DNA of 64,000 nucleotides, taken from NCBI RefSeq assembly GCF_020171525.1, contig NZ_JAIVAI010000002.1, positions 1 to 64,000 on the forward strand, written 5' to 3'. Source of the DNA: Halobacillus yeomjeoni (GTDB lineage: Bacteria; Bacillota; Bacilli; Bacillales; Halobacillaceae). Both the position numbers and the translations under genes were made by a program. Shown here piece by piece: positions 7,954-16,578 of the stretch; within the stretch, counting starts at the first letter, position 1, and each line of letters opens with the position of its first letter. A model generated the notes under the pieces. The model was not told where the DNA came from, searched no databases, and was given only the letters and a program-made list of their open reading frames with translations.

Positions 7954-9021
7954 ATGAAACTTGGAGCACGTATGATGAAGACAGGCTTGGCTGTCGGCAT
8001 CGCCTTATATGTCAGCAATTTATTCGGATTCATTTCTCCGTTACTTGCAGCGATTGCGGTCGTCTTTTCCATCCAACCGACCATATATCGTTCGTATCAA
8101 TCCATTATTGAACAAATCCAGGGAAACACCATCGGCGCTTTAATTGCGATTATCGGCGTATATACGCTCGGAAACGACCCGTTCATCGTCGGATTCGCTA
8201 TCATTATCGTCATCGGTGTGACAACTGGTATGAAAATGAATGAAAACACGATAGCACTTGCAGTAGTAGCTGTTATCGCTTTGATGGATTCGACCGACCA
8301 GACTTTCATGTATTTCGCATTTTCCCGATTCACATCCATGTTATTAGGGATTTTCGCAGCCTTCGTCGTCAATTTAGTTTTTCTACCCCCTCGATACGAA
8401 ACACGGTTGTTTAATAAAATCGACTTGGCTAGCACAGATATTCTGCAATGGCTGCGTGTGACGACACGTCAACTTTCGGATGAACCTGCTCTGAAATATG
8501 AAATTACGCGTATCCAGGATGATGTCAGGTGGATCGATCACACGTACTTGCTTTACTCCGAAGAACGGACATATTTCAAGGGTCAGGCTTTTGCTAAAGG
8601 AAGGAAGCTGGTACTCTTCCGTCAATTGATCACGACTACGAAAAAATCATTTGATGTTTTAAAAACATTCCATCGCTTGGATGATAAAATTGAACAGATT
8701 CCGGAAGAGTTTCAGGATGCAGTAGTCAATGAATTGGACAAACTGATCAGTGCCCATGAAAAATTGATCCTCAGTTTGAAAGGGCGAATCAAAAATGTCC
8801 ATAAGCAATCATTGAGACGGATAGAGGATCCTGATATTCCAAAGCTTGTAGAGCGGTTGATCCATGTGTATGAAGAAAGCAACAACCCGGATAAGCTGGT
8901 CTTCCTCCCTCTCGCCTCCCAGTTGATGGAGTACCATGATCAATTGGAAAAGTTGAAACGTTTATTGAAGAGTTATCAAACGCATCACAAAGAAGCTTAC
9001 ATTCAGACGACACAGAAATAA
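7954..9021 (+). CDS. ygaE: YgaE-like aromatic acid exporter family membrane protein
   Basis: 355 residues from the ATG at 7954, which has AGAGG seven bases upstream; an ATG at 7912 in frame has no site. The N-terminal half has about six hydrophobic helices in the DUF939/FUSC pattern (about 10-145). The soluble C-terminal half (about 160-355) is charged and helical. Family members are annotated as aromatic acid exporters, but the substrate here is unknown. An extended TATAAT at 7908-7913 is a candidate promoter -10. A 15-bp terminator hairpin follows. Confidence 0.82.
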   Translation: MKLGARMMKTGLAVGIALYVSNLFGFISPLLAAIAVVFSIQPTIYRSYQSIIEQIQGNTIGALIAIIGVYTLGNDPFIVGFAIIIVIGVTTGMKMNENTIALAVVAVIALMDSTDQTFMYFAFSRFTSMLLGIFAAFVVNLVFLPPRYETRLFNKIDLASTDILQWLRVTTRQLSDEPALKYEITRIQDDVRWIDHTYLLYSEERTYFKGQAFAKGRKLVLFRQLITTTKKSFDVLKTFHRLDDKIEQIPEEFQDAVVNELDKLISAHEKLILSLKGRIKNVHKQSLRRIEDPDIPKLVERLIHVYEESNNPDKLVFLPLASQLMEYHDQLEKLKRLLKSYQTHHKEAYIQTTQK

Positions 9022-9022
9022 A

Positions 9023-9060
9023 AAGAACGGCTGTTGCATCTTTAGCAACAGCCGTTCTTT
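9023..9060 (+). terminator. Terminator of ygaE
   Basis: Perfect 15-bp stem AAGAACGGCTGTTGC / GCAACAGCCGTTCTT with loop ATCTTTA, then T-rich sequence. Confidence 0.9.
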
Positions 9061-9139
9061 ATTTTTACTTCTATGTTAAAGTTTAGTATTGATATATCCA
9101 TCAAAAAAAGAATTCATTACGAAATGTTTGTATGCGTGT

Positions 9140-9259
9140 AGGGCTCCGGGAAAAGGTTCGCTTTCCATGGGGCGGGCGCTGAGTCTCCTCAGGCTACGCC
9201 TTCCGGGGCCTCACCTGTCCCACACGTCCCATAGGAGTCTCACCGTTTCCCTCCGCCCT
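9140..9259 (+). repeat. Palindromic interspersed repeat, copy A
   Basis: About 120 bp with outer arms AGGGCTCCGGGAAA and TTTCCCTCCGCCCT that pair imperfectly. The core has CGCTTTCC, GTCTCCTCAGGC, GCCTTCCGGGG, CTCACC and GGAGTCTC. Five further copies are in this window. Same orientation as C and E. Confidence 0.8.
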
Positions 9260-9440
9260 TTGCTTCATCAGAGTGCCTCGAAACAAGATCTTTTAAAAAG
9301 AAACACTTCATCTTGATGGGAGGAAGTATAAAATCTTAAAACCTAGATGCTGTGTTTCATTCTCTTAGGAGTGGCATAAGGACCGAACGATCTTGATAAT
9401 AGGTCTTTTTTTACGTAGATGTCAGGGATTTTATAATGCA

Positions 9441-9568
9441 AAGGGCGGAGGGAAATCAGGAGACTCCTGCGGGAAGAGAGTGCTTGGTGAGACCCCACAG
9501 GACGAAAAGTCTGAGGAGGCTCACCGCGCTCCCGCGGAAAGCGAGTGATTCCCCGCAGCCCCTCCGCT
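9441..9568 (-). repeat. Palindromic interspersed repeat, copy B
   Basis: Same core as copy A in reverse: GACTCCTGCGGG, GGTGAGACCCC, GAGGAGGCTCACC and CCCGCGGAAAGCG. Arms AAGGGCGGAGGGAAATCA and a partly complementary CCCCTCCGCT. It faces copy A. Confidence 0.8.
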
Positions 9569-9750
9569 CAAATCGATATAAACTCTTCAACTATTATGTC
9601 CTTGTTTTGAAGACTAAATATCAACAATCAACTTTAACAGAGCCTACTTTTTTAAAAAGTTGGGCACATGACTTTATATCAAATTTCAACCTCTTATTTA
9701 TGAAAGTGCTCTTTTAGAGTTTAATTCGTTTCGAAACCTTTGATGAGAAG

Positions 9751-9876
9751 AAGGGGGCTTTAGAAAACGACTGCTTTCCGTGGACATGTGGTGAGCTTCC
9801 TCAAGGCAAAGCCTTTGCGGGATTTCACCTATCATGTACATTCCACAGGAGTCTCCCCGTTTTCTAAAGCCCCCTT
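9751..9876 (+). repeat. Palindromic interspersed repeat, copy C
   Basis: Outer arms AAGGGGGCTTTAGAAAACG (9751-9769) and its exact complement (9858-9876), 19 bp without mismatch. The core resembles copy A, but the arm sequence is quite different from the other copies. It lies in the 390-bp stretch between two IS-end pairs, in which I see no gene. Confidence 0.8.
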
Positions 9877-10121
9877 ACGCTTGTGGTTGGCTCGAAACAA
9901 CAACTATTAAGTTTTATGGTCCCGTTTAAAACTCTTTTAATGGACTGTTAAATTCCTTATGTATACCCACTTCTATCAAAGCTACTGGGGATAGAGGCAG
10001 CTTTAAATTTACCGCTTCTACCCCCTCTAATTTTTTGGCTCTGTTAAAGTTGGTTGTTGATATTTGCCCAAATCAACAAATGTTCTATAATGGAGTCATC
10101 AAATATAAGTCGGTGAGGACC

Positions 10122-10356
10122 GTGAGAGCAACCGATATCCTTAAAGCTATTCAAAAACTTAATCCAGCGGAATAACAGCGTTTAAGGGAATATTTAATCG
10201 ATGCTCTTACCGCCTCATCGTCCACAGGAACGGTACTGAACGAAATCTCGGAACGTAAAAATAAGGATGGCTATCGGTGATTGCGTGTCGGAACATATTG
10301 TGCGCTTTGGTAAATACTCCACTATAGTAGATGGCGAAGTAAAGGGAGGGTTTTAA
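10122..10356 (+). pseudogene. IS1595-family transposase, N-terminal fragment
   Basis: From the GTG at 10122 the frame reads VRATDILKAIQKLNPAE, a stop, QRLREYLIDALT, then ISERKNKDGYR. After a frame change it continues SEHIVRFGKY and TIVDGEVKG. This is the start of an IS1595-type transposase (helical start, then the zinc-ribbon with HIVRFGKY). It has an in-frame stop and a small deletion that removed one CxxC pair. It ends at the TAA immediately before the lipoprotein start. The DDE catalytic part is absent, so it is inactive. Confidence 0.7.
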
Positions 10357-10713
10357 TTGCGAAAAATCGTTACCATTTTCACCCTGATTTTTTTGCTAAC
10401 AATGATAACTGCTTGTACCAGTAATAAAGATGATTTTGGACGTATAAATCCAGAGCTATTACCTGATGAAGATAATAAATATTCTCTACAAGCTGCTGGA
10501 AAAGAAGTAACTAGAGAGATGTTACGTCAAAAAGATATTTCTAATGTGAATCCTATAACAAACACTCAATCTTATGAACAATTAAATGGGTTGTACCCTA
10601 AATTAGAATTGGAACAAACACCAGCTTTTATCGTTTTCGATAAGAATGGATTAGCATTGAAGACTTATGATTATGGTGAATTGATTGATTTTTTGAAAAG
10701 TAATACACCTTAG
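10357..10713 (+). CDS. Small lipoprotein, thioredoxin-like end, IS passenger
   Basis: 118 residues with a type II signal peptide: MRKIVTIFTLIFLLTMITAC, where the lipobox ITAC puts the modified Cys at about 20. The mature part is charged and ends with TPAFIVFDKNGL (about 90-101), which resembles the cis-Pro strand of thioredoxin-like domains, but no CxxC is present. The start is TTG at 10357, with AAAGGGAGGG six bases upstream lying inside the transposase remnant. The gene is AT-rich compared with its surroundings and is held between IS ends, which suggests it travelled with the element. Function unknown. Confidence 0.72.
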   Translation: MRKIVTIFTLIFLLTMITACTSNKDDFGRINPELLPDEDNKYSLQAAGKEVTREMLRQKDISNVNPITNTQSYEQLNGLYPKLELEQTPAFIVFDKNGLALKTYDYGELIDFLKSNTP

Positions 10714-10796
10714 TTGGATACAACATCTTGCTAGTAACTTAAAAAAGTTTTTCAGCAATAGGGTGCAGATTGTATAATAAGCAAATAAAAACAATC

Positions 10797-10830
10797 AATG
10801 GACTTCCATATTATCGGAAGTCCATTTTAC
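10797..10830 (+). terminator. Terminator of the passenger lipoprotein gene
   Basis: AATGGACTTCC paired with GGAAGTCCATT, then TTAC. The T run is short, so it is only moderately convincing. Confidence 0.65.
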
Positions 10831-10897
10831 TATCTAAAAAACAACACTAAACTTTAACAGAGCCTTATAAAAGAAATCCGTTACACCCACTATGAAA

Positions 10898-11021
10898 GGG
10901 AGGGAAGGGAAAACAGGTAGACTCCTGCGGGAAAAAAGAACAAGGTGAGACCCCGGAGAACGATAAGTTCGAGGAGGCTCAGCGTTCCCCGCGGAAAGCG
11001 GACTGTTTTCCCTTCCCTCCC
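10898..11021 (-). repeat. Palindromic interspersed repeat, copy D
   Basis: Arms GGGAGGGAAGGGAAAACAG (10898-10916) and the exact complement (11003-11021). Core as in copy B. Nearly identical to copy F at 30289, differing mainly by short indels. It lies between two inward-facing IS ends. Confidence 0.85.
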
Positions 11022-11086
11022 ATACTCTTAGCAAAGATTGGACCGAAACCAAAATCGCTGATGTGTGGACTAGTAAAAATCAACCA

Positions 11087-11115
11087 AAATATCAACACCC
11101 GACTTTAACAGAGTC
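11087..11115 (-). repeat. Solitary IS1595-like end
   Basis: AATATCAACACCCGACTTTAACAGAGTC, the same terminal sequence as at 9617-9645 and 10841-10864, without a matching opposite end. It abuts the 3' end of ygaD. Confidence 0.6.
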
Positions 11116-11132
11116 AATTTTTTAAATAGATA

Positions 11133-12899
11133 TCAAATATACTCTTTCGGGTGATCGTCTAATTCCTGTACTTGATAGAGATTATAATAATGCCCTTTTT
11201 TCTCCATCAATTCACTATGGGATCCGACTTCGATGATTTCACCATTTTCAATGAGGACGATTCGGTCCGCGTGTGTAATCGTCGATAATCGGTGAGCGAC
11301 GATGAATGTGGTCCGGTTAGAAGCCAGTCTCTCCAATGCGCCTTGAATCAAGTTTTCACTTTCAAGGTCCAGTGCAGAAGTGGCCTCGTCAAGGACTAAC
11401 AATGGAGGATTTTTCAGGAATACGCGTGCAATGGCGACACGCTGCTTCTGGCCGCCGGACAGCTTCACGCCACGCTCTCCTACCTGGGTTTCATACCCGT
11501 GAGGGAGGTTCATGATGAAGTCATGGGCGTTAGCCGCTTTAGCCGCTTCGATCATTTCTTCATCTGTGGCATCAGGATTCCCCATCCGTATATTCATGGC
11601 GATGGACTCACTGAACAGGATATTGTCCTGCAGTACCATCCCGATCCGGTCACGCAGTGATCGGGCTTCTACATCACGGATGTCTGTCCCATCGATAAGG
11701 ATACGCCCCTCAGTCACATCATAAAAGCGGGGAATCAGGCTGATCAATGTGGATTTGCCTCCTCCACTCATACCGACGAAAGCTATGGTCTCCCCTTTTC
11801 TTACATCCAAACTGACATTTTTCAATACGAGAGGTTCTTCATCATCGTATTTGAAAGAGACGTTTTCCACTTTTACATCTCCATGAACATTTTGCAGTTT
11901 CTTAGCCCCTGGTTTGTCGACGATATCATACTCTTCATCAACGAATTCGAAGACACGGTCCATCGATGCGATGGATTGTGTCAATACAGTCGCAGAGTTG
12001 ACCAGTCTTCGAAGTGGATTATATACACGATCCATATATCCGACGAAGGCTACCATTGTTCCGACTGTCAATGAACCCGTGATAACCTGATAACCAGCAA
12101 AAGTGACCACGAGCAAAGGAGCGATGTCTGTAATGGTATTGGTGACAGAATACGTGTAGGCATTCCAGTTGGTATGCGTAATCGCTTTGTCCAGGAAGTT
12201 TTTATTTTGTACATCAAACTGTTCCTGTTCGTGGTCTTCCAAGGCGAAACTGCGGATGACCGGAACTCCCTGCACACGCTCATGCAGGTGACCCTGGACT
12301 TGAGCCAACGCCTGTGAACGGTCTTTCGTCAACTTCCGAAGCCTTGCATAAAAGAACTTCACCGCAAATCCGTAGAAAGGGAAAAGAGCGATGGAAACTA
12401 AGGTCAGCCACGGATCCATCGTCAACATGATGATGATGGCAATCACAATCGTAAACATATCGAGCCAGATATTCATCAAGCCTGTGATGACGAATGTCTT
12501 TGTCTGCTCGACATCGTGGATGACTCTGGAAATGATTTCACCCGTCTTCGTTTTGGAATAAAAGCGCAGACTCAATCGCTGGATATGATCGAACAATTTT
12601 TCACGAATATCATATAGAATATGGCTTCCGATCCACTGTGCAAGATACTGCCTGGCGTACTCAATCGGAGGTCTCAATACTAAGAAAACGAAAAATGCAG
12701 CTCCCATAATCATGAGTAATTGATCGAACTTCTCCGACTGGGCCAGTGATTCGGCATTGATGATGTCATCAATAACATATTTGATGATCAAAGGCATTAG
12801 CAATGGAATAGAGAATTTCAGAACACCGATAAGAACGGTAAGAATGATTTTGCCCTTGTATGGTTTTACGAACCGTAAATACCTTTTGATACTATCCAA
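11133..12899 (-). CDS. ygaD: YgaD-like ABC transporter, fused permease and ATPase
   Basis: 588 residues from a TTG at 12899, which has AAGGTG seven bases upstream; an in-frame GTG at 12950 has no site. Six transmembrane helices (about 15-310) form the exporter-type ABC membrane domain. The ATPase has Walker [10 protein letters not shown] (about 378), signature LSGGQ, Walker B LLVLDEAT and the switch His in IVAHRLS. It would act as a homodimeric exporter of drugs or lipids; the substrate is not known. Order ygaC-ygaD is as in B. subtilis. A 7-bp GC hairpin lies in the 76-bp gap to ygaC. Confidence 0.9.
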   Translation of the reverse strand: MDSIKRYLRFVKPYKGKIILTVLIGVLKFSIPLLMPLIIKYVIDDIINAESLAQSEKFDQLLMIMGAAFFVFLVLRPPIEYARQYLAQWIGSHILYDIREKLFDHIQRLSLRFYSKTKTGEIISRVIHDVEQTKTFVITGLMNIWLDMFTIVIAIIIMLTMDPWLTLVSIALFPFYGFAVKFFYARLRKLTKDRSQALAQVQGHLHERVQGVPVIRSFALEDHEQEQFDVQNKNFLDKAITHTNWNAYTYSVTNTITDIAPLLVVTFAGYQVITGSLTVGTMVAFVGYMDRVYNPLRRLVNSATVLTQSIASMDRVFEFVDEEYDIVDKPGAKKLQNVHGDVKVENVSFKYDDEEPLVLKNVSLDVRKGETIAFVGMSGGGKSTLISLIPRFYDVTEGRILIDGTDIRDVEARSLRDRIGMVLQDNILFSESIAMNIRMGNPDATDEEMIEAAKAANAHDFIMNLPHGYETQVGERGVKLSGGQKQRVAIARVFLKNPPLLVLDEATSALDLESENLIQGALERLASNRTTFIVAHRLSTITHADRIVLIENGEIIEVGSHSELMEKKGHYYNLYQVQELDDHPKEYI

Positions 12900-12975
12900 T
12901 CGTTCACACCTTCTTTCTGACAATCTTGATACAACATGAATGAAGCGCACTTCAATGAGTGCGCATCACCATTCA

Positions 12976-13503
12976 TTATCTGTAAGTTAAATATCTTTCG
13001 TACCATTGGTCGATGAATTCCGGAGAAAAAGGACCTTTGCGCTGTCTGATCCAGCGTATAAGGGTGTCTACATTATTATAAAGAATCCGATCAAGAACAT
13101 GAGGATAATTCATCCTCCGTTTATGGATTTCGTATTCATCTTCATCCAAGAGTTTGTAGGTCATATCAGGAAAGACTTTGACATCAAGGTCATAGTCGAT
13201 ATATTTGATCGCCTCATCTTCATAAATGAACGGCGAGCTGATATTACAGTAATAATAAACTCCATCATTTCTTAGCATACCGATGATATTGAACCAATGC
13301 CTGGAATGAAAGTAACAGATGGCGGGTTCCCGCGTCGTCCAACGTCTGCCATCACTCTCTGTCACAGTGGTACGGTCATTGGCACCGATGATGACATGCC
13401 GGGTTCCTTTAAGGACTGTCGTACTGTCCCACACCCGGTGAAGACTGCCATTATGTTTATAACTTTGTATTTCGATTCGTTTGCCTGCTTCTGGGCCGAC
13501 CAT
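12976..13503 (-). CDS. ygaC: YgaC-type DUF402 nucleoside di/triphosphatase
   Basis: 175 residues closely resembling B. subtilis YgaC over the whole length. The conserved DUF402 core includes [32 protein letters not shown] and [13 protein letters not shown], with acidic metal-ligand residues. Staphylococcal Ntdp of this family hydrolyses nucleoside di- and triphosphates; the role here is by analogy. GGGGGGATATC precedes the ATG at 13503. Probably cotranscribed with ygaD. Confidence 0.9.
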   Translation of the reverse strand: MVGPEAGKRIEIQSYKHNGSLHRVWDSTTVLKGTRHVIIGANDRTTVTESDGRRWTTREPAICYFHSRHWFNIIGMLRNDGVYYYCNISSPFIYEDEAIKYIDYDLDVKVFPDMTYKLLDEDEYEIHKRRMNYPHVLDRILYNNVDTLIRWIRQRKGPFSPEFIDQWYERYLTYR

Positions 13504-13600
13504 GATATCCCCCCTTCATTTCTATTTCCGGTTCATGCCTTCTCCCTATTATAACGACAATTGATGATGAATGAAAACAATTGAATCGTCGAGCCTATGT

Positions 13601-13632
13601 AATAAAAAGAGCCGCCCTTATTCGGGCGACTC
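13601..13632 (-). terminator. Terminator of the gamma-SASP gene
   Basis: Minus-strand GAGTCGCCC / GGGCGGCTC with one G-T pair, followed by TTTTTATT. Confidence 0.8.
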
Positions 13633-13695
13633 CTTCATCGGGGGATTGATTCAGGCTAAGAAAACAGCCTGGACAAGCCACACCAATAATTCAGG

Positions 13696-13869
13696 TTATT
13701 GTTTTTTAGCCTGAGATTGTTGGTTCTGCTCACGCACTTCCTGTGCATCAGTTTGAGAAGCAAATTCTGCACCATACTGTTTTTGAGCAGCTTGTTGGTT
13801 CTTGTTCATTTGTTGTTGCTGTTGTTGTTTTTCAGCAGCTGTTTTGTTTTGTTTCGGTTGCTTAGCCAT
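13696..13869 (-). CDS. sspE: Gamma-type small acid-soluble spore protein
   Basis: 57 residues, almost wholly Lys, Gln, Asn, Ala and Glu. The segment YGAEFASQTDAQEVREQN contains the EFASQT-type cleavage site recognised by the germination protease. Family B. subtilis SspE has two repeats; this copy keeps one clear EFA site, preceded by a Gln-rich tract. It is stored in the forespore as an amino-acid reserve. The ATG at 13869 (MAKQ) is chosen because GGAGG lies seven bases upstream. A sigma-G promoter is expected upstream but not clear to me. Confidence 0.88.
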   Translation of the reverse strand: MAKQPKQNKTAAEKQQQQQQMNKNQQAAQKQYGAEFASQTDAQEVREQNQQSQAKKQ

Positions 13870-14029
13870 TGTTATCACCTCCGCAAAAATTATTGTGTAC
13901 AGGTTTCAATGTTTTCATTCCACAAAAGCAAAAATAATCACAAATACTTTTTCAACCGTGATGGTTATTGATTTTGACCGCTGGTTCACTTGTAAACCGC
14001 ATCGTTCACCCGATGGCATTTATATCACA

Positions 14030-14068
14030 AAACAAAAGAGAAGCACGCCCTTAAAGGACGTGCTTCTC
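14030..14068 (-). terminator. Terminator of the LysM-NlpC gene
   Basis: Minus-strand GAGAAGCACGTCC / GGGCGTGCTTCTC followed by TTTTGTTTTG. Confidence 0.85.
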
Positions 14069-14074
14069 CTATCT

Positions 14075-14995
14075 TCAATCGATATACCGTTTGGAACCAA
14101 GATACCTGTCATGCCAATAACGACTATTCATGTCACTGATGGTCACTCCACTTGAAGAGCCGCTGTGAATGAATCGGTCATCCCCTAAATAAATGCCTGC
14201 GTGAGAAGGTCCTGGTCTGTAGGTTTCAAAGAAAACGATATCCCCCGGTTTACGTTCTGTTTCTTCAACGATTTTGAACGAAGGATAGGCATGGATCGTT
14301 GCCACACTCCTTGGTATCGTTTTGTCGAATTGGGCGAAAACGTAATGCAGAAATCCACTGCAGTCAAAACCGGCAGGACTTGTGCCCGCCCATTGGTACG
14401 GGGAGCCGATGTGCTTCATCCCTTCTTCAATCAGGGCCGCGCCGGTCATAGCTTTCGCTTCGTTTGAATTGTCTTTCGGTTCTTCCTTCGGCTTCTCTTT
14501 CGGCTGCTCAGGAGCAGCAGGTTCAGGATCGGGTTGAGGGACTGATGATTCTGGCGCTGATACTTTCAGTCGCTGGCCGGGGAATATGACGGAACTGGAC
14601 AATCCGTTCCAAGTTTTGATATCCGTCACAGAAACATTATGACTTGTGGCGATTCTCCACAACGTATCTCCATAGCTCACTGTATATGTAGTTGACGTGG
14701 TGGGTGTTGGTGTTGGCGTTGGAGATTTTGTTTTTTCTTCTTTCTTAGGAGCTGCAGGTGCCGGAGCTGTTTGCTTATCTTTCCCTACAATCAGTTTCTG
14801 CCCGATAAAAATGAGATCAGTATTCAAATTATTCCACGATTTCAAATCAGAAACCGTCGCCCCGTGCTTCATGCTTATTCCCCACAGCGTATCACCGCTT
14901 GTCACCCGGTAGGTCTGATCGGCATAGGCCGTCGTCCCCATCAGGGTAGCGCCCAGCACCGCCCCACATAAGACAGCCGTCATTTTTTTCTTCAT
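14075..14995 (-). CDS. Secreted LysM x2 / NlpC-P60 peptidoglycan endopeptidase
   Basis: 306 residues. A signal peptide (1-25, cleaved after TTAYA) is followed by LysM 1 (about 27-71, YRVTSGDTLWGIS), a Thr/Pro linker, LysM 2 (about 101-146, YTVSYGDTLWRIA), a Pro/Glu/Lys linker and an NlpC/P60 domain (about 185-306). The catalytic Cys is in FDCSGF, the His in SHAGIY, and the third residue in FIHSG. The build is that of D,L-endopeptidases LytE, LytF and CwlS, which cut the D-Glu to meso-DAP bond during growth and cell separation. Monocistronic with its own terminator. Confidence 0.93.
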   Translation of the reverse strand: MKKKMTAVLCGAVLGATLMGTTAYADQTYRVTSGDTLWGISMKHGATVSDLKSWNNLNTDLIFIGQKLIVGKDKQTAPAPAAPKKEEKTKSPTPTPTPTTSTTYTVSYGDTLWRIATSHNVSVTDIKTWNGLSSSVIFPGQRLKVSAPESSVPQPDPEPAAPEQPKEKPKEEPKDNSNEAKAMTGAALIEEGMKHIGSPYQWAGTSPAGFDCSGFLHYVFAQFDKTIPRSVATIHAYPSFKIVEETERKPGDIVFFETYRPGPSHAGIYLGDDRFIHSGSSSGVTISDMNSRYWHDRYLGSKRYID

Positions 14996-15213
14996 CGATA
15001 ACCCTCTCCTTTTGAGTAGTCGTGTGACTATATGATAAATGGTTTTTTTAAAAAGTGTTCATTATAGTGTATCTACAACTATTCTACATAAGCTTCCATA
15101 ATCCTTCTTAAAAAAGTCGAATAATGAACACTCGTGCCGTTTGAGCTTCATCCTTTTATTGAGAGGTATGTGAATTCAACGCCTGCACAAATTAACATCA
15201 AGGAGGGGTAAAC

Positions 15214-15438
15214 ATGTATGTAGGAAGAGATCTATCTCAATTGACAATGGAGTCCAAGCAGGATTGGCAGGATAAAGAATTGGGTTATTTCCACTATGCT
15301 TTGTCACAAAGTGCTCCTTATCTGAATTCTGAGGGCGTAACCATGCTCAGAGAAATCAATAATGAAATTAAACGCCGCGGAGGTCTCACGAAGCGGGAAG
15401 CGACGTGGACCCACGGCACACATCCGGTTACAGATTAA
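15214..15438 (+). CDS. yfhS: YfhS-like small protein
   Basis: 74 residues, MYVGRDLSQLTMES start, predicted mostly helical, with no membrane segment. Length and location next to mutY match B. subtilis YfhS, a poorly known protein linked to sporulation. AAGGAGGGG precedes the ATG by eight bases. Its last 11 bases overlap the end of mutY on the other strand, so the two genes converge. Confidence 0.75.
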   Translation: MYVGRDLSQLTMESKQDWQDKELGYFHYALSQSAPYLNSEGVTMLREINNEIKRRGGLTKREATWTHGTHPVTD

Positions 15439-16516
15439 TGTGTTTGAATGCTTTTTGATGAGATACGGGGAATGGATAGTCGACGACTTCGTCGGGGTGA
15501 ACAAATGTACCGCGTTCATAATCAAGCGTACCTTCAACCACCTTCGCCGGTATGACTTCCATTTCCCAAATTAAATGGGAAAAAACATGCTTGATTTGAT
15601 CGACCCCCTCGTCGAATTCGACTTTGAGTCCATATTCTCCATAGAACCAATGCTTGGCAGCTTCCATATCCAGATCTTTCATAGGAACCATAGGGAACTG
15701 CCATAGAGAAGCAAGCAGTCCTTCCGACGGTCGCTGTTCAATTAAAAGATCACCGGTTTCGTTTTTGACAAGTAGCAATAAGTAGGGTGATTTTTTTTGT
15801 TTCTTTTTAGATGATTTGATCGGAAGTTCTGTTTCCACCCCTTCGTCAAATGCCCGGCATTCACTCTGAACGGGACACAGCATACAGGATGGCGTCTTTG
15901 GGGTGCAGATCATCGCACCAAGTTCCATCAGACCCTGGTTGAATGATGAAGGATCTTCTTCTGAAATCAGTTCCCGGACCAGGTCTTCAAAAAGTTTTCT
16001 TGTGCTTTGTTTCGCAATATCATCTTCTATATGAAGAATCCTGGAAAGGACACGCATGACGTTCCCGTCGACCGCAGGTTCAGGAGTGTCATAAGCGATA
16101 CTTAAAATGGCACCTTTCGTGTAAGGACCGACCCCCTTCAGTTTCCCTAACTCTTCAGGGTTATCCGGGACCTTACCACCGTATTGCTCGACAACTTCCC
16201 TTACTGCGTTTTGCAGATTACGGGCACGGGAATAGTATCCTAAACCTTCCCACGCTTTTAATACCTCTTGCTCCTCAGCTTCAGCTAAAGCTTCAGGAGT
16301 CGGGAATTTCGATAAAAAGTGATTGAAATAAGGAATCACTGTATCAACACGGGTTTGTTGGAGCATAATTTCTGATACCCAGACTCGATATGGATCCTGG
16401 TTTTCCCGCCATGGTAATATACGTTGTTCTTTTTTGAACCAGTCAATCAATTGAGTTTTGAAATTATCTTTGTTGAATGTTTCTAAAATCTGTTCAACTC
16501 TCTCTGTTCTGTTCAT
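15428..16516 (-). CDS. mutY: A/G-specific adenine glycosylase MutY
   Basis: 362 residues. It removes adenine mispaired with 8-oxoguanine. Seen: LPWRENQDPYRVWVSEIMLQQT with the catalytic Glu (about 46), the helix-hairpin-helix LKGVGPYTKGA (about 118), the catalytic Asp in VDGNVMRV, and the [4Fe-4S] loop C-x6-C-x2-C-x5-C (CTPKTPSC, CPVQSEC; about 205-221). The C-terminal NUDIX-like domain (about 240-360) recognises 8-oxoG. Length is normal. Divergent from yfhP. Confidence 0.96.
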   Translation of the reverse strand: MNRTERVEQILETFNKDNFKTQLIDWFKKEQRILPWRENQDPYRVWVSEIMLQQTRVDTVIPYFNHFLSKFPTPEALAEAEEQEVLKAWEGLGYYSRARNLQNAVREVVEQYGGKVPDNPEELGKLKGVGPYTKGAILSIAYDTPEPAVDGNVMRVLSRILHIEDDIAKQSTRKLFEDLVRELISEEDPSSFNQGLMELGAMICTPKTPSCMLCPVQSECRAFDEGVETELPIKSSKKKQKKSPYLLLLVKNETGDLLIEQRPSEGLLASLWQFPMVPMKDLDMEAAKHWFYGEYGLKVEFDEGVDQIKHVFSHLIWEMEVIPAKVVEGTLDYERGTFVHPDEVVDYPFPVSHQKAFKHINL

Positions 16517-16578
16517 GCTTCATCATCCTTCGTGATAAACTACTAATGTATGGTCTGGCCAAAGGAGGAATCATCAAT

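Larger units (their letters stand above)
9069..9645 (-). mobile_element. Transposase-less element bounded by IS1595-like ends
   Basis: The left end CTATGTTAAAGTTTAGTATTG (from 9071) and the right end ATCAACTTTAACAGAGCC (to about 9644) are inverted copies of the end sequence GGCTCTGTTAAAGTT found at 10037. There is no transposase between them; the space holds palindromic repeats A and B. The left end has mismatches, so the element is old. Best read as a MITE-like remnant. Confidence 0.5.
10037..10864 (+). mobile_element. IS1595-like element remnant carrying a lipoprotein gene
   Basis: Bounded by GGCTCTGTTAAAGTTGGTTG (10037) and the inverted AACTTTAACAGAGCC (to 10864). Inside are a transposase N-terminus with stops (10122-10356) and then an intact lipoprotein gene (10357-10713) with terminator. 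Flanking 8-mers do not match, so no target duplication is visible. IS1595-group elements with passenger genes are known; here the rest of the transposase is gone. Confidence 0.6.

Noticed and set aside
9321-9430. GGACC...GGTCTTTTTTT as a terminator at about 9390-9415
   Set aside because: Stem of only four pairs with a long loop; no gene upstream to end.
9140-11021. CRISPR array
   Set aside because: Repeats are about 120 bp, palindromic, in opposite orientations and irregularly spaced; no cas genes.
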